NCBI GenBank assembly: GCA_903880095.1
Contig: CAIRNX010000031.1
Coordinates: forward strand, 1 to 58,540
Length of the DNA stretch: 58,540 nucleotides
Origin: an uncultured Micrococcales bacterium
Lineage (GTDB): Bacteria > Actinomycetota > Actinomycetes > Actinomycetales > Microbacteriaceae
Reading direction: 5' to 3'
Part shown: positions 25,812-34,978 of the stretch, one piece after another
Numbering within the stretch: the first letter of the stretch is position 1
How the letters are laid out: every line of letters begins with the position of its first letter
Position numbers and translations under genes: made by a program
Notes under the pieces: model-generated
Database searches by the model: none
Seen by the model: the letters and a program-made list of their open reading frames with translations, nothing else
What the model was told of the DNA's origin: nothing

Positions 25812-27713
25812 ATGGCCAAGGCCACTAGAGATGACCTACGCAACGTAGCAATCGTTGCCCACGTAGACCACGGTAAGACGACCCTGGTTGACGCCATGCT
25901 TCGCCAGACCGGCTCATTCGGCGACCACGCAAACGTGGGCGAGCGAGTTATGGACTCGGGAGACCTCGAGCGCGAGAAGGGCATCACTATTCTCGCCAAG
26001 AACACCGCAATCGCCTACAAGGGTGCTTCTGCCGGCGGAAAAGAGATCACAATCAACGTGATCGATACACCAGGGCACGCCGACTTCGGTGGCGAGGTTG
26101 AGCGTGGACTTTCGATGGTTGACGGCGTTGTATTGCTAGTTGACGCATCTGAAGGCCCGCTGCCACAGACCCGTTTCGTTCTTCGCAAGGCGCTTGAGGC
26201 AAAGCTTCCGGTTATCTTGCTAGTTAACAAGACCGACCGCCCAGACGCTCGTATCGACGAGGTTGTTGAAGAAACTCACGACCTACTGCTCGGTCTTGCC
26301 AGCGACCTTCACGACTCGGTGCCAGACCTCGACATCGACTCGATCCTTGACCTCCCGGTCATCTATGCATCTGGTCGCGCGGGTCGCGCAAGCCTAAACA
26401 AGCCTGCCGACGGCACTTTGCCTGACGCAGAAGACCTTGAGCCACTATTTGGTGCGATTCTCAAATACATCCCTGCTCCGGTTTACGACGACGAGCACCC
26501 ACTACAGGCGCACGTAACCAACTTGGACGCATCGCCGTTCCTCGGTCGTCTTGCGCTTCTTCGTATTTTCAACGGCACCCTACGCAAGGGCCAGCAGGTT
26601 GCTTGGGTTCGCGCCGATGGCACCACCCAGAACGTGAAGATCACCGAACTTCTAAAGACCAAGGCTCTAGACCGCTACCCAACCGAAGAAGCCAACCCTG
26701 GCGACATCGTGGCAGTTGCCGGTATCGAAGAGATCACCATCGGTGAAACGCTTGCAGACCCGAACGATGTTCGACCACTCCCGATGATCACGGTTGACGA
26801 CCCCGCCATTTCGATGACCATCGGTATCAACACCTCGCCGATGGCCGGCCGCGTCAAAGGCGCAAAGGTCACCGCTCGCTTGGTGAAGGATCGCCTCGAC
26901 AAGGAGCTGATCGGTAACGTCTCGATCAAGGTTCTGCCTACCGAGCGTCCTGACGCATGGGAAGTTCAGGGTCGTGGAGAACTCGCTCTCGCAATTCTCG
27001 TTGAGCAAATGCGTCGCGAAGGCTACGAGCTAACCGTTGGTAAGCCTCAGGTTGTTACCAAGAAGATCGACGGCAAGGTTCACGAACCTGTCGAAGACCT
27101 AACCATCGATGTTCCAGAAGAGTTCCTCGGTGCTGTAACCCAGCTCATGGCTGCCCGCAAGGGTCGCATGAAGAACATGGTGAACAACAATACCGGCTGG
27201 ACCCGCATGGAGTTCATTGTGCCATCTCGTGGCCTGATTGGCTTCAGAACCGAGTTCTTGACCATCACCAAGGGAACCGGTATCGCCAACGCGATCTCGG
27301 CAGGCTACGAGCCTTGGTTCGGCGACATCGTCACCCGAAACAACGGTTCGATGGTTGCCGACCGCGCAGGTGTCGTTACCCCGTTCGCCATGATCGGTCT
27401 TCAGGAGCGCGGTTCGTTCTTCGTTGAGCCAACCAGCGAGGTTTACGCAGGTATGGTTGTCGGCGAGAACTCTCGCGCTGACGACATGGATGTAAACATC
27501 ACAAAAGAGAAGAAGCTCACCAACATGCGTGCCGCTTCGTCTGATGAATTCCAGTCGCTAACGCCTCCACGCAAGCTTTCACTTGAGGAGTGCCTAGAGT
27601 TCGCTCGTGAAGACGAGTGTGTCGAGGTAACCCCGGAGGCAACTCGCATTCGCAAGGTAGAGCTAGACGCCAACGTGCGTGCCCGTCTCTACTCGCAGCG
27701 CAAGAAAAGCTAA
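25812..27713 (+). CDS. typA: Translational GTPase TypA/BipA
   Basis: This 633-residue ribosome-associated GTPase is close to the family length (about 610-640). The GTP-binding domain has G1 AHVDHGKTT near residue 17, switch region [14 protein letters not shown]3 [13 protein letters not shown] and G4 [12 protein letters not shown]-like domains follow, with the C-terminal TypA-specific domain ([18 protein letters not shown], then NMRAASSDE and [13 protein letters not shown]). It assists 50S maturation and stress-related translation. The SD AAGGA lies before ATG 25812. A bidirectional terminator follows. Confidence 0.97.
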   Translation: MAKATRDDLRNVAIVAHVDHGKTTLVDAMLRQTGSFGDHANVGERVMDSGDLEREKGITILAKNTAIAYKGASAGGKEITINVIDTPGHADFGGEVERGLSMVDGVVLLVDASEGPLPQTRFVLRKALEAKLPVILLVNKTDRPDARIDEVVEETHDLLLGLASDLHDSVPDLDIDSILDLPVIYASGRAGRASLNKPADGTLPDAEDLEPLFGAILKYIPAPVYDDEHPLQAHVTNLDASPFLGRLALLRIFNGTLRKGQQVAWVRADGTTQNVKITELLKTKALDRYPTEEANPGDIVAVAGIEEITIGETLADPNDVRPLPMITVDDPAISMTIGINTSPMAGRVKGAKVTARLVKDRLDKELIGNVSIKVLPTERPDAWEVQGRGELALAILVEQMRREGYELTVGKPQVVTKKIDGKVHEPVEDLTIDVPEEFLGAVTQLMAARKGRMKNMVNNNTGWTRMEFIVPSRGLIGFRTEFLTITKGTGIANAISAGYEPWFGDIVTRNNGSMVADRAGVVTPFAMIGLQERGSFFVEPTSEVYAGMVVGENSRADDMDVNITKEKKLTNMRAASSDEFQSLTPPRKLSLEECLEFAREDECVEVTPEATRIRKVELDANVRARLYSQRKKS

Positions 27714-27725
27714 GACGCTTAAACG

Positions 27726-27764
27726 GATAAAGGGCCAGGTTTTCACCTGGCCCTTTATCTTTTG
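27726..27764. terminator. Strong terminator between typA and the giant membrane protein gene
   Basis: GATAAAGGGCCAGGT (27726-27740) and ACCTGGCCCTTTATC (27745-27759) form a perfect 15-bp stem with a TTTC loop, followed by TTTT. The flanking genes converge on it (27713 and 27767), so it probably serves both, most efficiently typA. Confidence 0.92.
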
Positions 27765-27766
27765 GC

Positions 27767-30700
27767 TTATTTTAGCTCTTTGAGCCACATCGCTGGCGTG
27801 CGCCCTAGCTTTCGCATCTTCTCAATCCTTGTTGCTAGCCAGATGAGGGTTCCGGCGACGAGTAGCAGGATTATCCAAAGCAACCAGGCTGCGCCTTCGA
27901 TCTGCCTAAAACCGTAAGGCAGAGCAGAGACGAGAACGCCTGCGAAACCTGGGTAGAACATTCCGCCGAGTTCTCGAAGCGAACCGACGATTAGCAGCGT
28001 GAGTGAGACGCTCAAAACGATTCCGAAGCGCCACCAGTCGATTGCCTGAAAGGTGGGGTTGCTAAGAGCATTCAAAGTGTTTAGTACCGCTGGAGCAAGA
28101 GCAATCATTGTTGGGATGCCCACGTAGATCACGCTGTTTCCGGTGGTTAGTTTGAATTGCTTCGAAACGGCAAGAATCAAGAACACGAAACCGCCGACCA
28201 GCAGCGCTCGGAGCTCTACGTTCGTCTGGCCGTTTGCGACGCCATCGAAGCGGAACCAGAGGTTTGGCACCGCCGCAAGGGTCAGGCCAACCGTGCCCGA
28301 GGCAGCGGCGCCAAGGTTTCCGGCGCGCATGCCGAGAATCAGAGCAGCAGCGCTGACCACAATCACCGCAATGACTCGGGTGACCTGAAGCGCGTCTAGC
28401 TCGGCAAACGGCGAGGTTATCGCCTGGTACGAGTAGATGGCAGAAGGAATAATTGCCACGGCGAGTGGCGCTCCCCAGGTAACTAGAGTGCCTTTCAACG
28501 CTGTGACTCTACGAAGCATGTTTATCGCCATAAACGTCGTCGCCAACACTGCAAGCGAATAGAGTTCTGGGCCACGAAGCTCGAGTTTCAGGTTGAATCG
28601 GAACTCTTCGACAACCATCGCTGCGGCAAGAGATGAGCCCACAAAGCCGAGAGCAACCCAGAGAGCGTCTTTGCTTTGCAGAGTCCTCCAATAGCCGTAG
28701 GCGGCCAAAATGAGTCCAACGCCAAGAAGTCGGGCTATGTTCTCGTTGGTGTCTAATCCCTGGACGCTTGCGTAAACCAAGCTCGGAAGCACTGCCACGA
28801 ATACCGGGATGTCAGATTCCAACCAGAGTTTAGGTTTGCCCAAGGTCGTGTTGGCCACGAATCCATTGACCGCCAAAAGCGCTGCCAAGATCAACGATGT
28901 TAGCTCGGGGCCGTTCGTCGCGATTGTTGCGTGTAGCCAGTCACCTGCGGTAAGAGCGAGCAATACCGAGCCGACGTAGCCTCCAATAATCCAGACCAAA
29001 TCTTGGGATTTAGCGGTTGTGCGCCAAGAAGCCACGGCGATTGCGGCCATGAAGAGCACCTGACGCATGTGGTTGGCGTCTTGACCAACAGTTGAACTGC
29101 TAAACCATACGGAAAGCAAACCGAGGGCGAGATAGCCAAAACCTACGATTCGAAGCTGAACCGTTCGCATCTCGGCTTCGGCAAATTTCTTTATCTCCAC
29201 CAGTGCGAAGGCGACTAGTCCGGCAGCTAGGTAAGCCCAAACCCAATCCGAAATGTTTTCTTGGTTGCCACTAATTGTCACTAGTGGTGTGATTGCGGCA
29301 CTCAAAAGGACAACCATTATGTTGGTTGCCATCATGGCTGATTGGCTGATCTTGGTGCGACTGCGAAGAACGAAGTTGTGTGCAACAACAAGCAGCGGCA
29401 CCAGTGCGAAAAGCAAGGCGAATCGCAATGACTGGCCCTGGTAAGTCTCATAGAGTCGGCCCTGAGAGCCAAATGCGATGTAGAGAGCCAAGAGGCCGTA
29501 ACCCAAGCCGATCTGTAGCTTTGCGAGACCCTTTTCGAGGTAGCCGAAAAGGTATGCAATGATTCCGAATCCGAGCACAACAAGACCGTTAAACATGTCG
29601 TAGGAGGTGTCGCCCAACGATTGCGCTAAGACAAGCAAGGCAATCAATGAGGCGCCGAGAGCCTGGAGCTCTCTGGTCAGAGCAGGTCTGGCTCGGTTGA
29701 GTAGTTGGGAACCCAGGGTCCAGGCCAAAAGAACGAGCATCACACCTAGGTTGATGAAGTAGTTGAACTCGAAACGGTGAACGGCGAAGGTGCAAAACGC
29801 GAGCGCCCCAACCATTCCAACCGAAAGCGTTGTCCAAGCGATGTAGCTTGGCTTTTCGGTTTTGGTTCTTTTTGCAAGAATGTCTGAGGTCAGAGAACTG
29901 AAATTAGCGGTTAGCAGAATCGTAGCGAGACCAATCGCCTCGGTACCCCACGCGTAGCTGATGGATTCGATGCTGAACCAAGTTGTTGCGAAGGTTAGGG
30001 CTGCCAGCGAGCTCGTAATTAGTGCCGTTAGGTTGCTGCTCTTTGACTTGGTGATGAGGTCGCTGGCCACCGTAACTGCAGCAAACCCGATTAGGTAAAC
30101 ACCGGCAGCGAATACCTCCTCAGAATTTGCGCCAGTCACATGCCAGAGAATCCAAGTTCCCAAAATTGCCCAAGCCGTCGCGTTTAGGGTCGCCATCGGT
30201 GGCTTGACGAATCGAGCGTAGCGGGGGAGCGTCGCGAGAACGAGAGTTACGAAGAGCGCGACCGCGATGCTTAGCCATATTCCCTGGGTGGCGACGAGTG
30301 AGTTTAGGCCGACGCCGATGCTGACGTAGGCGAGAGTCCAGGTGGCCGTTTTAACCTGCTTAGCCACTTCACCCGAACGACTGAGGGAGGTTCCCCAGAA
30401 ATCGATCGTGCTGCTGCCAAGAAGCCACAATGCACCTAGGGCAAGAGTGGCAAATGGGTCGAAAGGTGTCCTGAAGTTGGTGAGTAGCTGAACGAGAGTT
30501 ACTCCGGTTCCAACAACCGCCAAGAAGATCGTCGTGAAGGTTCCGAAGCGTTGCAACGCGGCGTTTTCTCGGTTGTGCAGGTCTTCTTCGTAGTCCTTGT
30601 TTTCGGACTTTGGATCAACTGTTTGCTTGATCGCGCGCAGGTACTTGAGTTGAATCAGCAGCGCGATGGCGGTGAAACTCAGCGTGATCAACTGCCAAGC

Positions 30701-31435
30701 AAAAGCGTTTGGCGTGGTCTTTATTGCTTCACCGACCGCGCCGTAGGTGAGCAATAGCCCCGAAATTGTTAGTGCGACTGGCGATAGCGCGCGCCAACCA
30801 AAGTTCTTCGCCCGAATCGAGGCGAACGAAGTGGTAATCGACACAATGGCCAGGTTGAGCGACCAATACCAAGCAGGCTCATGGTCGTAGGTTTCGAAAC
30901 CAAGATTTAGCTGTGTTCCGGTAGTCATAATCAACGCCATCAGCATTCCAGCAGAAAAGACCGCCAGGAAGTTAGCAAGTAGCACCGAGATTTTGCGGCC
31001 AAAAATCGCTCCGGCGGCAGCTGCTATTCCGAGAAGTGATTCAAGAATCAACCACTGCGGCGCCTGCCAGGTGTCGATATTTGATTGAACGAAAACCGAT
31101 GCTGCAACCAAAACCAGGATGCTCGCCGAGATGATCAACCACTGCGAAACCGAAACCGTAGCTGCGGCCCGCTTAGGTTTTGCGACAACCGGAGTAGGTG
31201 TGTAGGTCGAGGCTGCTGCTGCTCGTTGTTGGTTTTGTCTAGAAGCGTTATCGGCACCGATTTCGGCGATGAGGGCTTCAACCGACTGACGCGCCTTGTT
31301 GTAGGCGCCAAATTTGGTTTTGTACGCTCGCAGGTTTGCCGATTTGAAGTGGTAACCGCATGGGCAAGTCACCCACTCGAGTGACGCCAACTGTTCTTCA
31401 GAGAACTCGTGTTGGCAATAAGGTGTCGAAAACAT
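27767..31435 (-). CDS. Giant polytopic membrane protein (SCO7613-like) with N-terminal zinc-ribbon-like motif
   Basis: This 1222-residue protein has roughly 35 or more hydrophobic segments filling residues from about 100 to the end. The first 30 residues carry CQHEF...CPCGYHF, a possible zinc-ribbon remnant, then a helical linker with Ala/Gln and a Pro/Lys-rich stretch before the first membrane helix. This looks like the large uncharacterised SCO7613-type membrane proteins of Actinobacteria. No transport signature or catalytic motif was recognised. ATG 31435 has GGGGAGG upstream and sets the Cys motif at the N-terminus. The next upstream gene on this strand is the iron permease, 50 bp away, so co-transcription is possible. 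Confidence 0.75.
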   Translation of the reverse strand: MFSTPYCQHEFSEEQLASLEWVTCPCGYHFKSANLRAYKTKFGAYNKARQSVEALIAEIGADNASRQNQQRAAAASTYTPTPVVAKPKRAAATVSVSQWLIISASILVLVAASVFVQSNIDTWQAPQWLILESLLGIAAAAGAIFGRKISVLLANFLAVFSAGMLMALIMTTGTQLNLGFETYDHEPAWYWSLNLAIVSITTSFASIRAKNFGWRALSPVALTISGLLLTYGAVGEAIKTTPNAFAWQLITLSFTAIALLIQLKYLRAIKQTVDPKSENKDYEEDLHNRENAALQRFGTFTTIFLAVVGTGVTLVQLLTNFRTPFDPFATLALGALWLLGSSTIDFWGTSLSRSGEVAKQVKTATWTLAYVSIGVGLNSLVATQGIWLSIAVALFVTLVLATLPRYARFVKPPMATLNATAWAILGTWILWHVTGANSEEVFAAGVYLIGFAAVTVASDLITKSKSSNLTALITSSLAALTFATTWFSIESISYAWGTEAIGLATILLTANFSSLTSDILAKRTKTEKPSYIAWTTLSVGMVGALAFCTFAVHRFEFNYFINLGVMLVLLAWTLGSQLLNRARPALTRELQALGASLIALLVLAQSLGDTSYDMFNGLVVLGFGIIAYLFGYLEKGLAKLQIGLGYGLLALYIAFGSQGRLYETYQGQSLRFALLFALVPLLVVAHNFVLRSRTKISQSAMMATNIMVVLLSAAITPLVTISGNQENISDWVWAYLAAGLVAFALVEIKKFAEAEMRTVQLRIVGFGYLALGLLSVWFSSSTVGQDANHMRQVLFMAAIAVASWRTTAKSQDLVWIIGGYVGSVLLALTAGDWLHATIATNGPELTSLILAALLAVNGFVANTTLGKPKLWLESDIPVFVAVLPSLVYASVQGLDTNENIARLLGVGLILAAYGYWRTLQSKDALWVALGFVGSSLAAAMVVEEFRFNLKLELRGPELYSLAVLATTFMAINMLRRVTALKGTLVTWGAPLAVAIIPSAIYSYQAITSPFAELDALQVTRVIAVIVVSAAALILGMRAGNLGAAASGTVGLTLAAVPNLWFRFDGVANGQTNVELRALLVGGFVFLILAVSKQFKLTTGNSVIYVGIPTMIALAPAVLNTLNALSNPTFQAIDWWRFGIVLSVSLTLLIVGSLRELGGMFYPGFAGVLVSALPYGFRQIEGAAWLLWIILLLVAGTLIWLATRIEKMRKLGRTPAMWLKELK

Positions 31436-31485
31436 TGGACCTCCCCAATTGACAGAATTAGTTTCTGTTGGTGGGAAGTTTATTG

Positions 31486-32283
31486 CTATTTGCGCTTGGT
31501 GCGCATCCAATAAAGTGTCGAAATAGGTAACAAATAGGCAAACCAAACCAGCGTCTGAAGCTGGGTTGGGGCAGCGTTGAAGCTCAGGGTTGACTTCAGA
31601 AGGATCTCTAGTGGCGAGCCCTCGGTGACCACCGAAGACACGTCGTAGGTATGTTCCTGCAAGAACGTGAACCAGTTAAGTTCCTCGAGCTCACGCACGG
31701 CGTAGGCGAGGATGCCGGCCGAGACCAAAATTAAGAAGCCGCTCGTCACTGCGAAGAACAGTCGAAGGTTTAGGCGCAAGCTGCCGCGGTAGATTCCGTA
31801 ACCAATTGCGACTGCCGTGGCCAAGCCAAGCACGGCACCGATGATCGGCGTGGCTCCCTGCTCTGCGGCATTGGTAGAACTCCACAAGAAAATCGAAGTC
31901 TCGATGCCTTCTCGAACGACGGCGAAGAATCCAATCGCTATAACGGCATATGTTGAACTCACCTGAGCGAGTTTGCCGTGCATCTCTGATGGCAGGCTGC
32001 GGGAATGCCTTGCCATCCAGAAAATCATCCAGGTTACAAACACGACGGCAAGCACCGATGCGGTGGCGCCGATGATCTGGTTTGTTCCGGCTTCGGTGTC
32101 GGCGACCAATACCGAAAGAAGTAACCCGCTTAGTAGCGAAACGAGAATTGCGGCAAAGACCCCAAAAAGAACCTTGCGCACGTCTGATGGTCGGTTTTGC
32201 TTCTTTAGATAGGCAACGATGATGCCGATTACCAGAGCCGCTTCGAGGCCTTCGCGAAGGCCGATCATGAAGTTGGCGAGCAT
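31486..32283 (-). CDS. efeU: FTR1 family iron permease (EfeU-like)
   Basis: This is a 265-residue, seven-helix iron permease. Both REGxE motifs are present: LREGLEAALVIG at about residues 9-20 and VVREGIETSIF near residue 125. These coordinate iron during transport in FTR1/EfeU proteins. In most bacteria EfeU works with EfeO and the peroxidase EfeB; neither is encoded in the window. The ATG is at 32283. A palindrome 21-42 bases upstream of the start resembles an IdeR/DtxR iron box, suggesting iron repression. Confidence 0.92.
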   Translation of the reverse strand: MLANFMIGLREGLEAALVIGIIVAYLKKQNRPSDVRKVLFGVFAAILVSLLSGLLLSVLVADTEAGTNQIIGATASVLAVVFVTWMIFWMARHSRSLPSEMHGKLAQVSSTYAVIAIGFFAVVREGIETSIFLWSSTNAAEQGATPIIGAVLGLATAVAIGYGIYRGSLRLNLRLFFAVTSGFLILVSAGILAYAVRELEELNWFTFLQEHTYDVSSVVTEGSPLEILLKSTLSFNAAPTQLQTLVWFAYLLPISTLYWMRTKRK

Positions 32284-32303
32284 TTCAACCTGTCTGGTAT
32301 TTA

Positions 32304-32325
32304 ACTTAGGGTTACCTAACTAAGT
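32304..32325 (-). promoter_or_regulatory. Iron-box-like palindrome (IdeR/DtxR type) before efeU
   Basis: The 22-bp site has outer arms ACTTAG (32304-32309) and CTAAGT (32320-32325) and inner arms TTAGG (32306-32310) and CCTAA (32315-32319). Compared with the remembered IdeR consensus TTAGGTTAGCCTAACCTAA, 13 of 19 positions agree. It lies just upstream of the iron permease start, so it probably overlaps the promoter. Confidence 0.6.
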
Positions 32326-32381
32326 CTACTTCAAGCACCATTCTTGGGCAAGGGGTTAGGTGTTCGGCGTAAAGTATTGGT

Positions 32382-33509
32382 ATGGCTAGAACCAAATTCG
32401 CACCAAAGCGCTTGCTCGTGGTGCACGCCCATCCAGACGACGAGAGCCTGTTCACCGGCCATATCATCGCAAAGGCTGTGGCCGACAAAGCCGAGGTTAT
32501 GGTTTTGACCCTCACGCGCGGGGAGCGTGGTCGAGTAAAGCTCGAAGAGTTGAAGTCGCTCGAAGGTGATCTAGCTGCCATGGGTGCTTTTAGAGCCGGC
32601 GAACTCAAAAATGCTCTCAAGGCGCTTGGCGTCACCAATCACAAATTTGCTGGCGCTCGCGCCTACCTAGATTCGGGCATGCGAATCACACCCTTCGGCA
32701 AGCCAGCAAAACCAAAGAATCTTGACGAGCGCGCCCTGTCGGCAGTGTCGGTAGCGGTCATAGCCGAAGATGTTTACCGCGCAATAGTCGAATTCAAGCC
32801 AGACACGGTGCTTACCTACAACCGTCACGGTGGGTTTGGTCACCCAGACCACAAAATGGCTCATCAGGCCAGCATGATGGCCGTTCGCCGCTATGCCAAA
32901 GAGAACAAACGCCGCGCAATACAGTTTTGGGTTATTGTCGAAGACGGCGAGCGCTTTGATGACTCAATCGGCAACGCGAAGACCGCTGCCCGCAAAAAGG
33001 CGGCTCTCGAGCAGCACGCAAGTCAGGTAACCGTGAACGCCGAAACCTATTCGATTGCCGCAAACAAAGAGACTCGCTACGACGCACCAGAGAAGGTGCG
33101 AAGGTCATCAACCAAACCGTGGATGTGGGTGAAGCCCACTCTTATCGCGCTCTGGTCGCTGCCGTTGGGCGTCCTAATGGCAATTGCCGGAACAATGCTG
33201 CATTCTGTTACCGCTTCAGACCCAGCAAAGAGCCCTCTGGGCCTCTGGGTTGCGCTGATTATGATCGGTTCTCTGGCGCTTTCGCTGAGATTGCTGAGAA
33301 AGAGTCGCGGTGCGCTTTACCTGATGACACTCACACTCGCGGCAACTCTCTACTGGATGTCTCACCAAACCTCTGGTGATTTTGTGCTCGGCCACGCCGA
33401 GGTCGACAAGTACTGGCGCTGGGGTTCTTTGATCATTTGCTTCGTCGTAATCCTGTTTCCGCGAATTCACCCCGGTGTCTGGCGCAAGAGCTCGCGTGGT
33501 CATCGGTAA
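32382..33509 (+). CDS. PIG-L (LmbE-type) deacetylase with C-terminal membrane domain
   Basis: This is a 375-residue protein. The N-terminal part (about residues 8-250) is a PIG-L/LmbE zinc-dependent N-acetylglucosamine deacetylase: HAHPDDE at 15-21 supplies the metal ligands and the catalytic Asp, and YNRHGGFGHPDHK near 147-159 the third His. The family includes MshB and Mca of mycothiol metabolism and GlcNAc-PI deacetylases. The C-terminal 120 residues hold about four membrane helices, so the enzyme is probably attached to the membrane, unlike MshB/Mca. Substrate uncertain. It is divergent from efeU, and fdxA starts nine bases downstream. Confidence 0.85.
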   Translation: MARTKFAPKRLLVVHAHPDDESLFTGHIIAKAVADKAEVMVLTLTRGERGRVKLEELKSLEGDLAAMGAFRAGELKNALKALGVTNHKFAGARAYLDSGMRITPFGKPAKPKNLDERALSAVSVAVIAEDVYRAIVEFKPDTVLTYNRHGGFGHPDHKMAHQASMMAVRRYAKENKRRAIQFWVIVEDGERFDDSIGNAKTAARKKAALEQHASQVTVNAETYSIAANKETRYDAPEKVRRSSTKPWMWVKPTLIALWSLPLGVLMAIAGTMLHSVTASDPAKSPLGLWVALIMIGSLALSLRLLRKSRGALYLMTLTLAATLYWMSHQTSGDFVLGHAEVDKYWRWGSLIICFVVILFPRIHPGVWRKSSRGHR

Positions 33510-33518
33510 AATAGTCTC

Positions 33519-33839
33519 GTGACCTACGTAATTGCCCTCCCATGCGTCGATGTAAAAGATAAAGCTTGCATCGAAGAATGCCCCGTTGACTGTATCTACG
33601 AGGGCGACCGCATGCTTTACATTCACCCAGACGAATGTGTCGACTGCGGTGCCTGCGAGCCTGTCTGCCCGGTTGAGGCAATCTATTACGAAGATGATCT
33701 TCCGAGCCAGTGGTCTGAGTATTACAAGGCCAACGTCGAATTCTTTAGCGAAATCGGTTCACCTGGCGGCGCTGCCAAGGTTGGCAAGATCGCTGGTGAC
33801 CACTCTGTGATCACCGCCCTGCCTCCTCAGGCTGAGTAA
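33519..33839 (+). CDS. fdxA: 7Fe ferredoxin
   Basis: This 106-residue actinobacterial FdxA-type ferredoxin has two clusters. The N-terminal set has Cys at 9 and 17 plus CPVDC (C-x7-C-x3-C-P); the second set is CVDCGACEPVCP (C-x2-C-x2-C-x3-C-P). The first set lacks one cysteine of a full 4Fe motif, which fits a [3Fe-4S]/[4Fe-4S] protein. A C-terminal tail of about 45 residues is typical. Start is GTG 33519. Four bases separate it from dapC, an order seen in many Actinobacteria. Confidence 0.95.
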   Translation: MTYVIALPCVDVKDKACIEECPVDCIYEGDRMLYIHPDECVDCGACEPVCPVEAIYYEDDLPSQWSEYYKANVEFFSEIGSPGGAAKVGKIAGDHSVITALPPQAE

Positions 33840-33842
33840 CTC

Positions 33843-34949
33843 TTGTTTGATCGGCTGCCCGAATACCCTTGGGAGGGCCTGAAGCCCTTTGCGGCTAAGG
33901 CTGCCAAACACGAGGCCGGCCTGGTAGATCTTTCGGTCGGTTCACCGGTAGACCCAACGCCAAAAATTATTCAGGACGCACTCACCGCGAACTCAAACGC
34001 ACCCGGCTACCCACGAACCGGGGGAACGCCAGAATTCAAGCAAGCCGTAGTTGATTGGTACGCGCGCCGCCACGGAGTAACCGGGTTGAGCCCGGAGCAG
34101 GTAATGCCGACGATTGGTTCAAAAGAGCTGATCTCGTGGTTGCCAATCCTTCTCGGTATCGGCCCCAGCGACGTCATAGTCCAACCCACGGTTGCCTACA
34201 CCGCTTACGTTGTAGGTGCAGCGCTCGCCGGAGCAGAAATTATCAGCGAGGACGACCCGGCAAAGTGGCCTTCGAACACCAAGCTGATTTGGATTAACTC
34301 ACCAGGTAACCCTGACGGGCGAATCCTCGAAATCGGTGAGATGAAGGCGGCCGTTGACCGCGCCCGCGAACTGGGCGCACTGCTTGCTAGCGACGAGTGC
34401 TACCTGGAGTTTGGTTGGGATGAGTGGGAGAACAAGCGAATTCCTAGCGTTCTTGACCCAGCTGTTTGCGGCGGGAGCTATGAGGGGGTCCTAGCCGTTT
34501 ATTCGCTCAGCAAGCAGAGCAACCTTGCCGGCTATCGAGCCGCCTTTGCCGTTGGTGAGCAGAGCCTGATCAATGCGCTGGTCAACCTGCGAATGCACTC
34601 CGGTTTGAACACTCCGCAACCGGTTCAGCGAGCCATGACCGTCGCGTTGGGTGACGACGCTCACGTGGCTGCCGAAAAGGCCATTTATCGCGATCGCCGC
34701 GAAATCTTACTGCCGGCAATCAAGCGTTTTGGCTTCGAAGTTCACGCCAGCAAGGCGGGTTTATACATCTGGGCTACTCTCGGCGAAGACTGCTGGAAGA
34801 CCGTCGACCGCATGGCCGAATTGGGTATTTTGGTCGCTCCCGGAATCTTCTATGGTGAGGCCAGCAAGAACTTTGTTCGCTTCGCTCTAACAGCAACCGA
34901 TGAGCGAATCTCAGAGGGCGCTAGGCGTTTAGAAGCCACTAGGCTTTAG
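33843..34949 (+). CDS. dapC: Succinyldiaminopimelate transaminase
   Basis: This 368-residue class I/II PLP aminotransferase has the DapC-type N-terminus RLPEYPWEGLKPF, then VDLSVGSPVDPTP. The PLP lysine is in SLSKQSNLAGYRAAF, and the conserved asparagine is in WINSPGNPDGRI. It makes N-succinyl-LL-diaminopimelate from the keto acid for lysine and peptidoglycan synthesis. Its position directly after fdxA is the usual actinobacterial arrangement and favours dapC over other aminotransferases. Start is TTG 33843, four bases after the fdxA stop. Confidence 0.88.
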   Translation: MFDRLPEYPWEGLKPFAAKAAKHEAGLVDLSVGSPVDPTPKIIQDALTANSNAPGYPRTGGTPEFKQAVVDWYARRHGVTGLSPEQVMPTIGSKELISWLPILLGIGPSDVIVQPTVAYTAYVVGAALAGAEIISEDDPAKWPSNTKLIWINSPGNPDGRILEIGEMKAAVDRARELGALLASDECYLEFGWDEWENKRIPSVLDPAVCGGSYEGVLAVYSLSKQSNLAGYRAAFAVGEQSLINALVNLRMHSGLNTPQPVQRAMTVALGDDAHVAAEKAIYRDRREILLPAIKRFGFEVHASKAGLYIWATLGEDCWKTVDRMAELGILVAPGIFYGEASKNFVRFALTATDERISEGARRLEATRL

Positions 34950-34978
34950 TTTGTATTCAGGAATCTAGGAGCCAAAAG

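Noticed and set aside
31452-31468. Small hairpin ACAGAA/TTCTGT between efeU and the giant membrane protein gene as a terminator
   Set aside because: The stem is only six AT-rich pairs and no T-tract follows on the minus strand.
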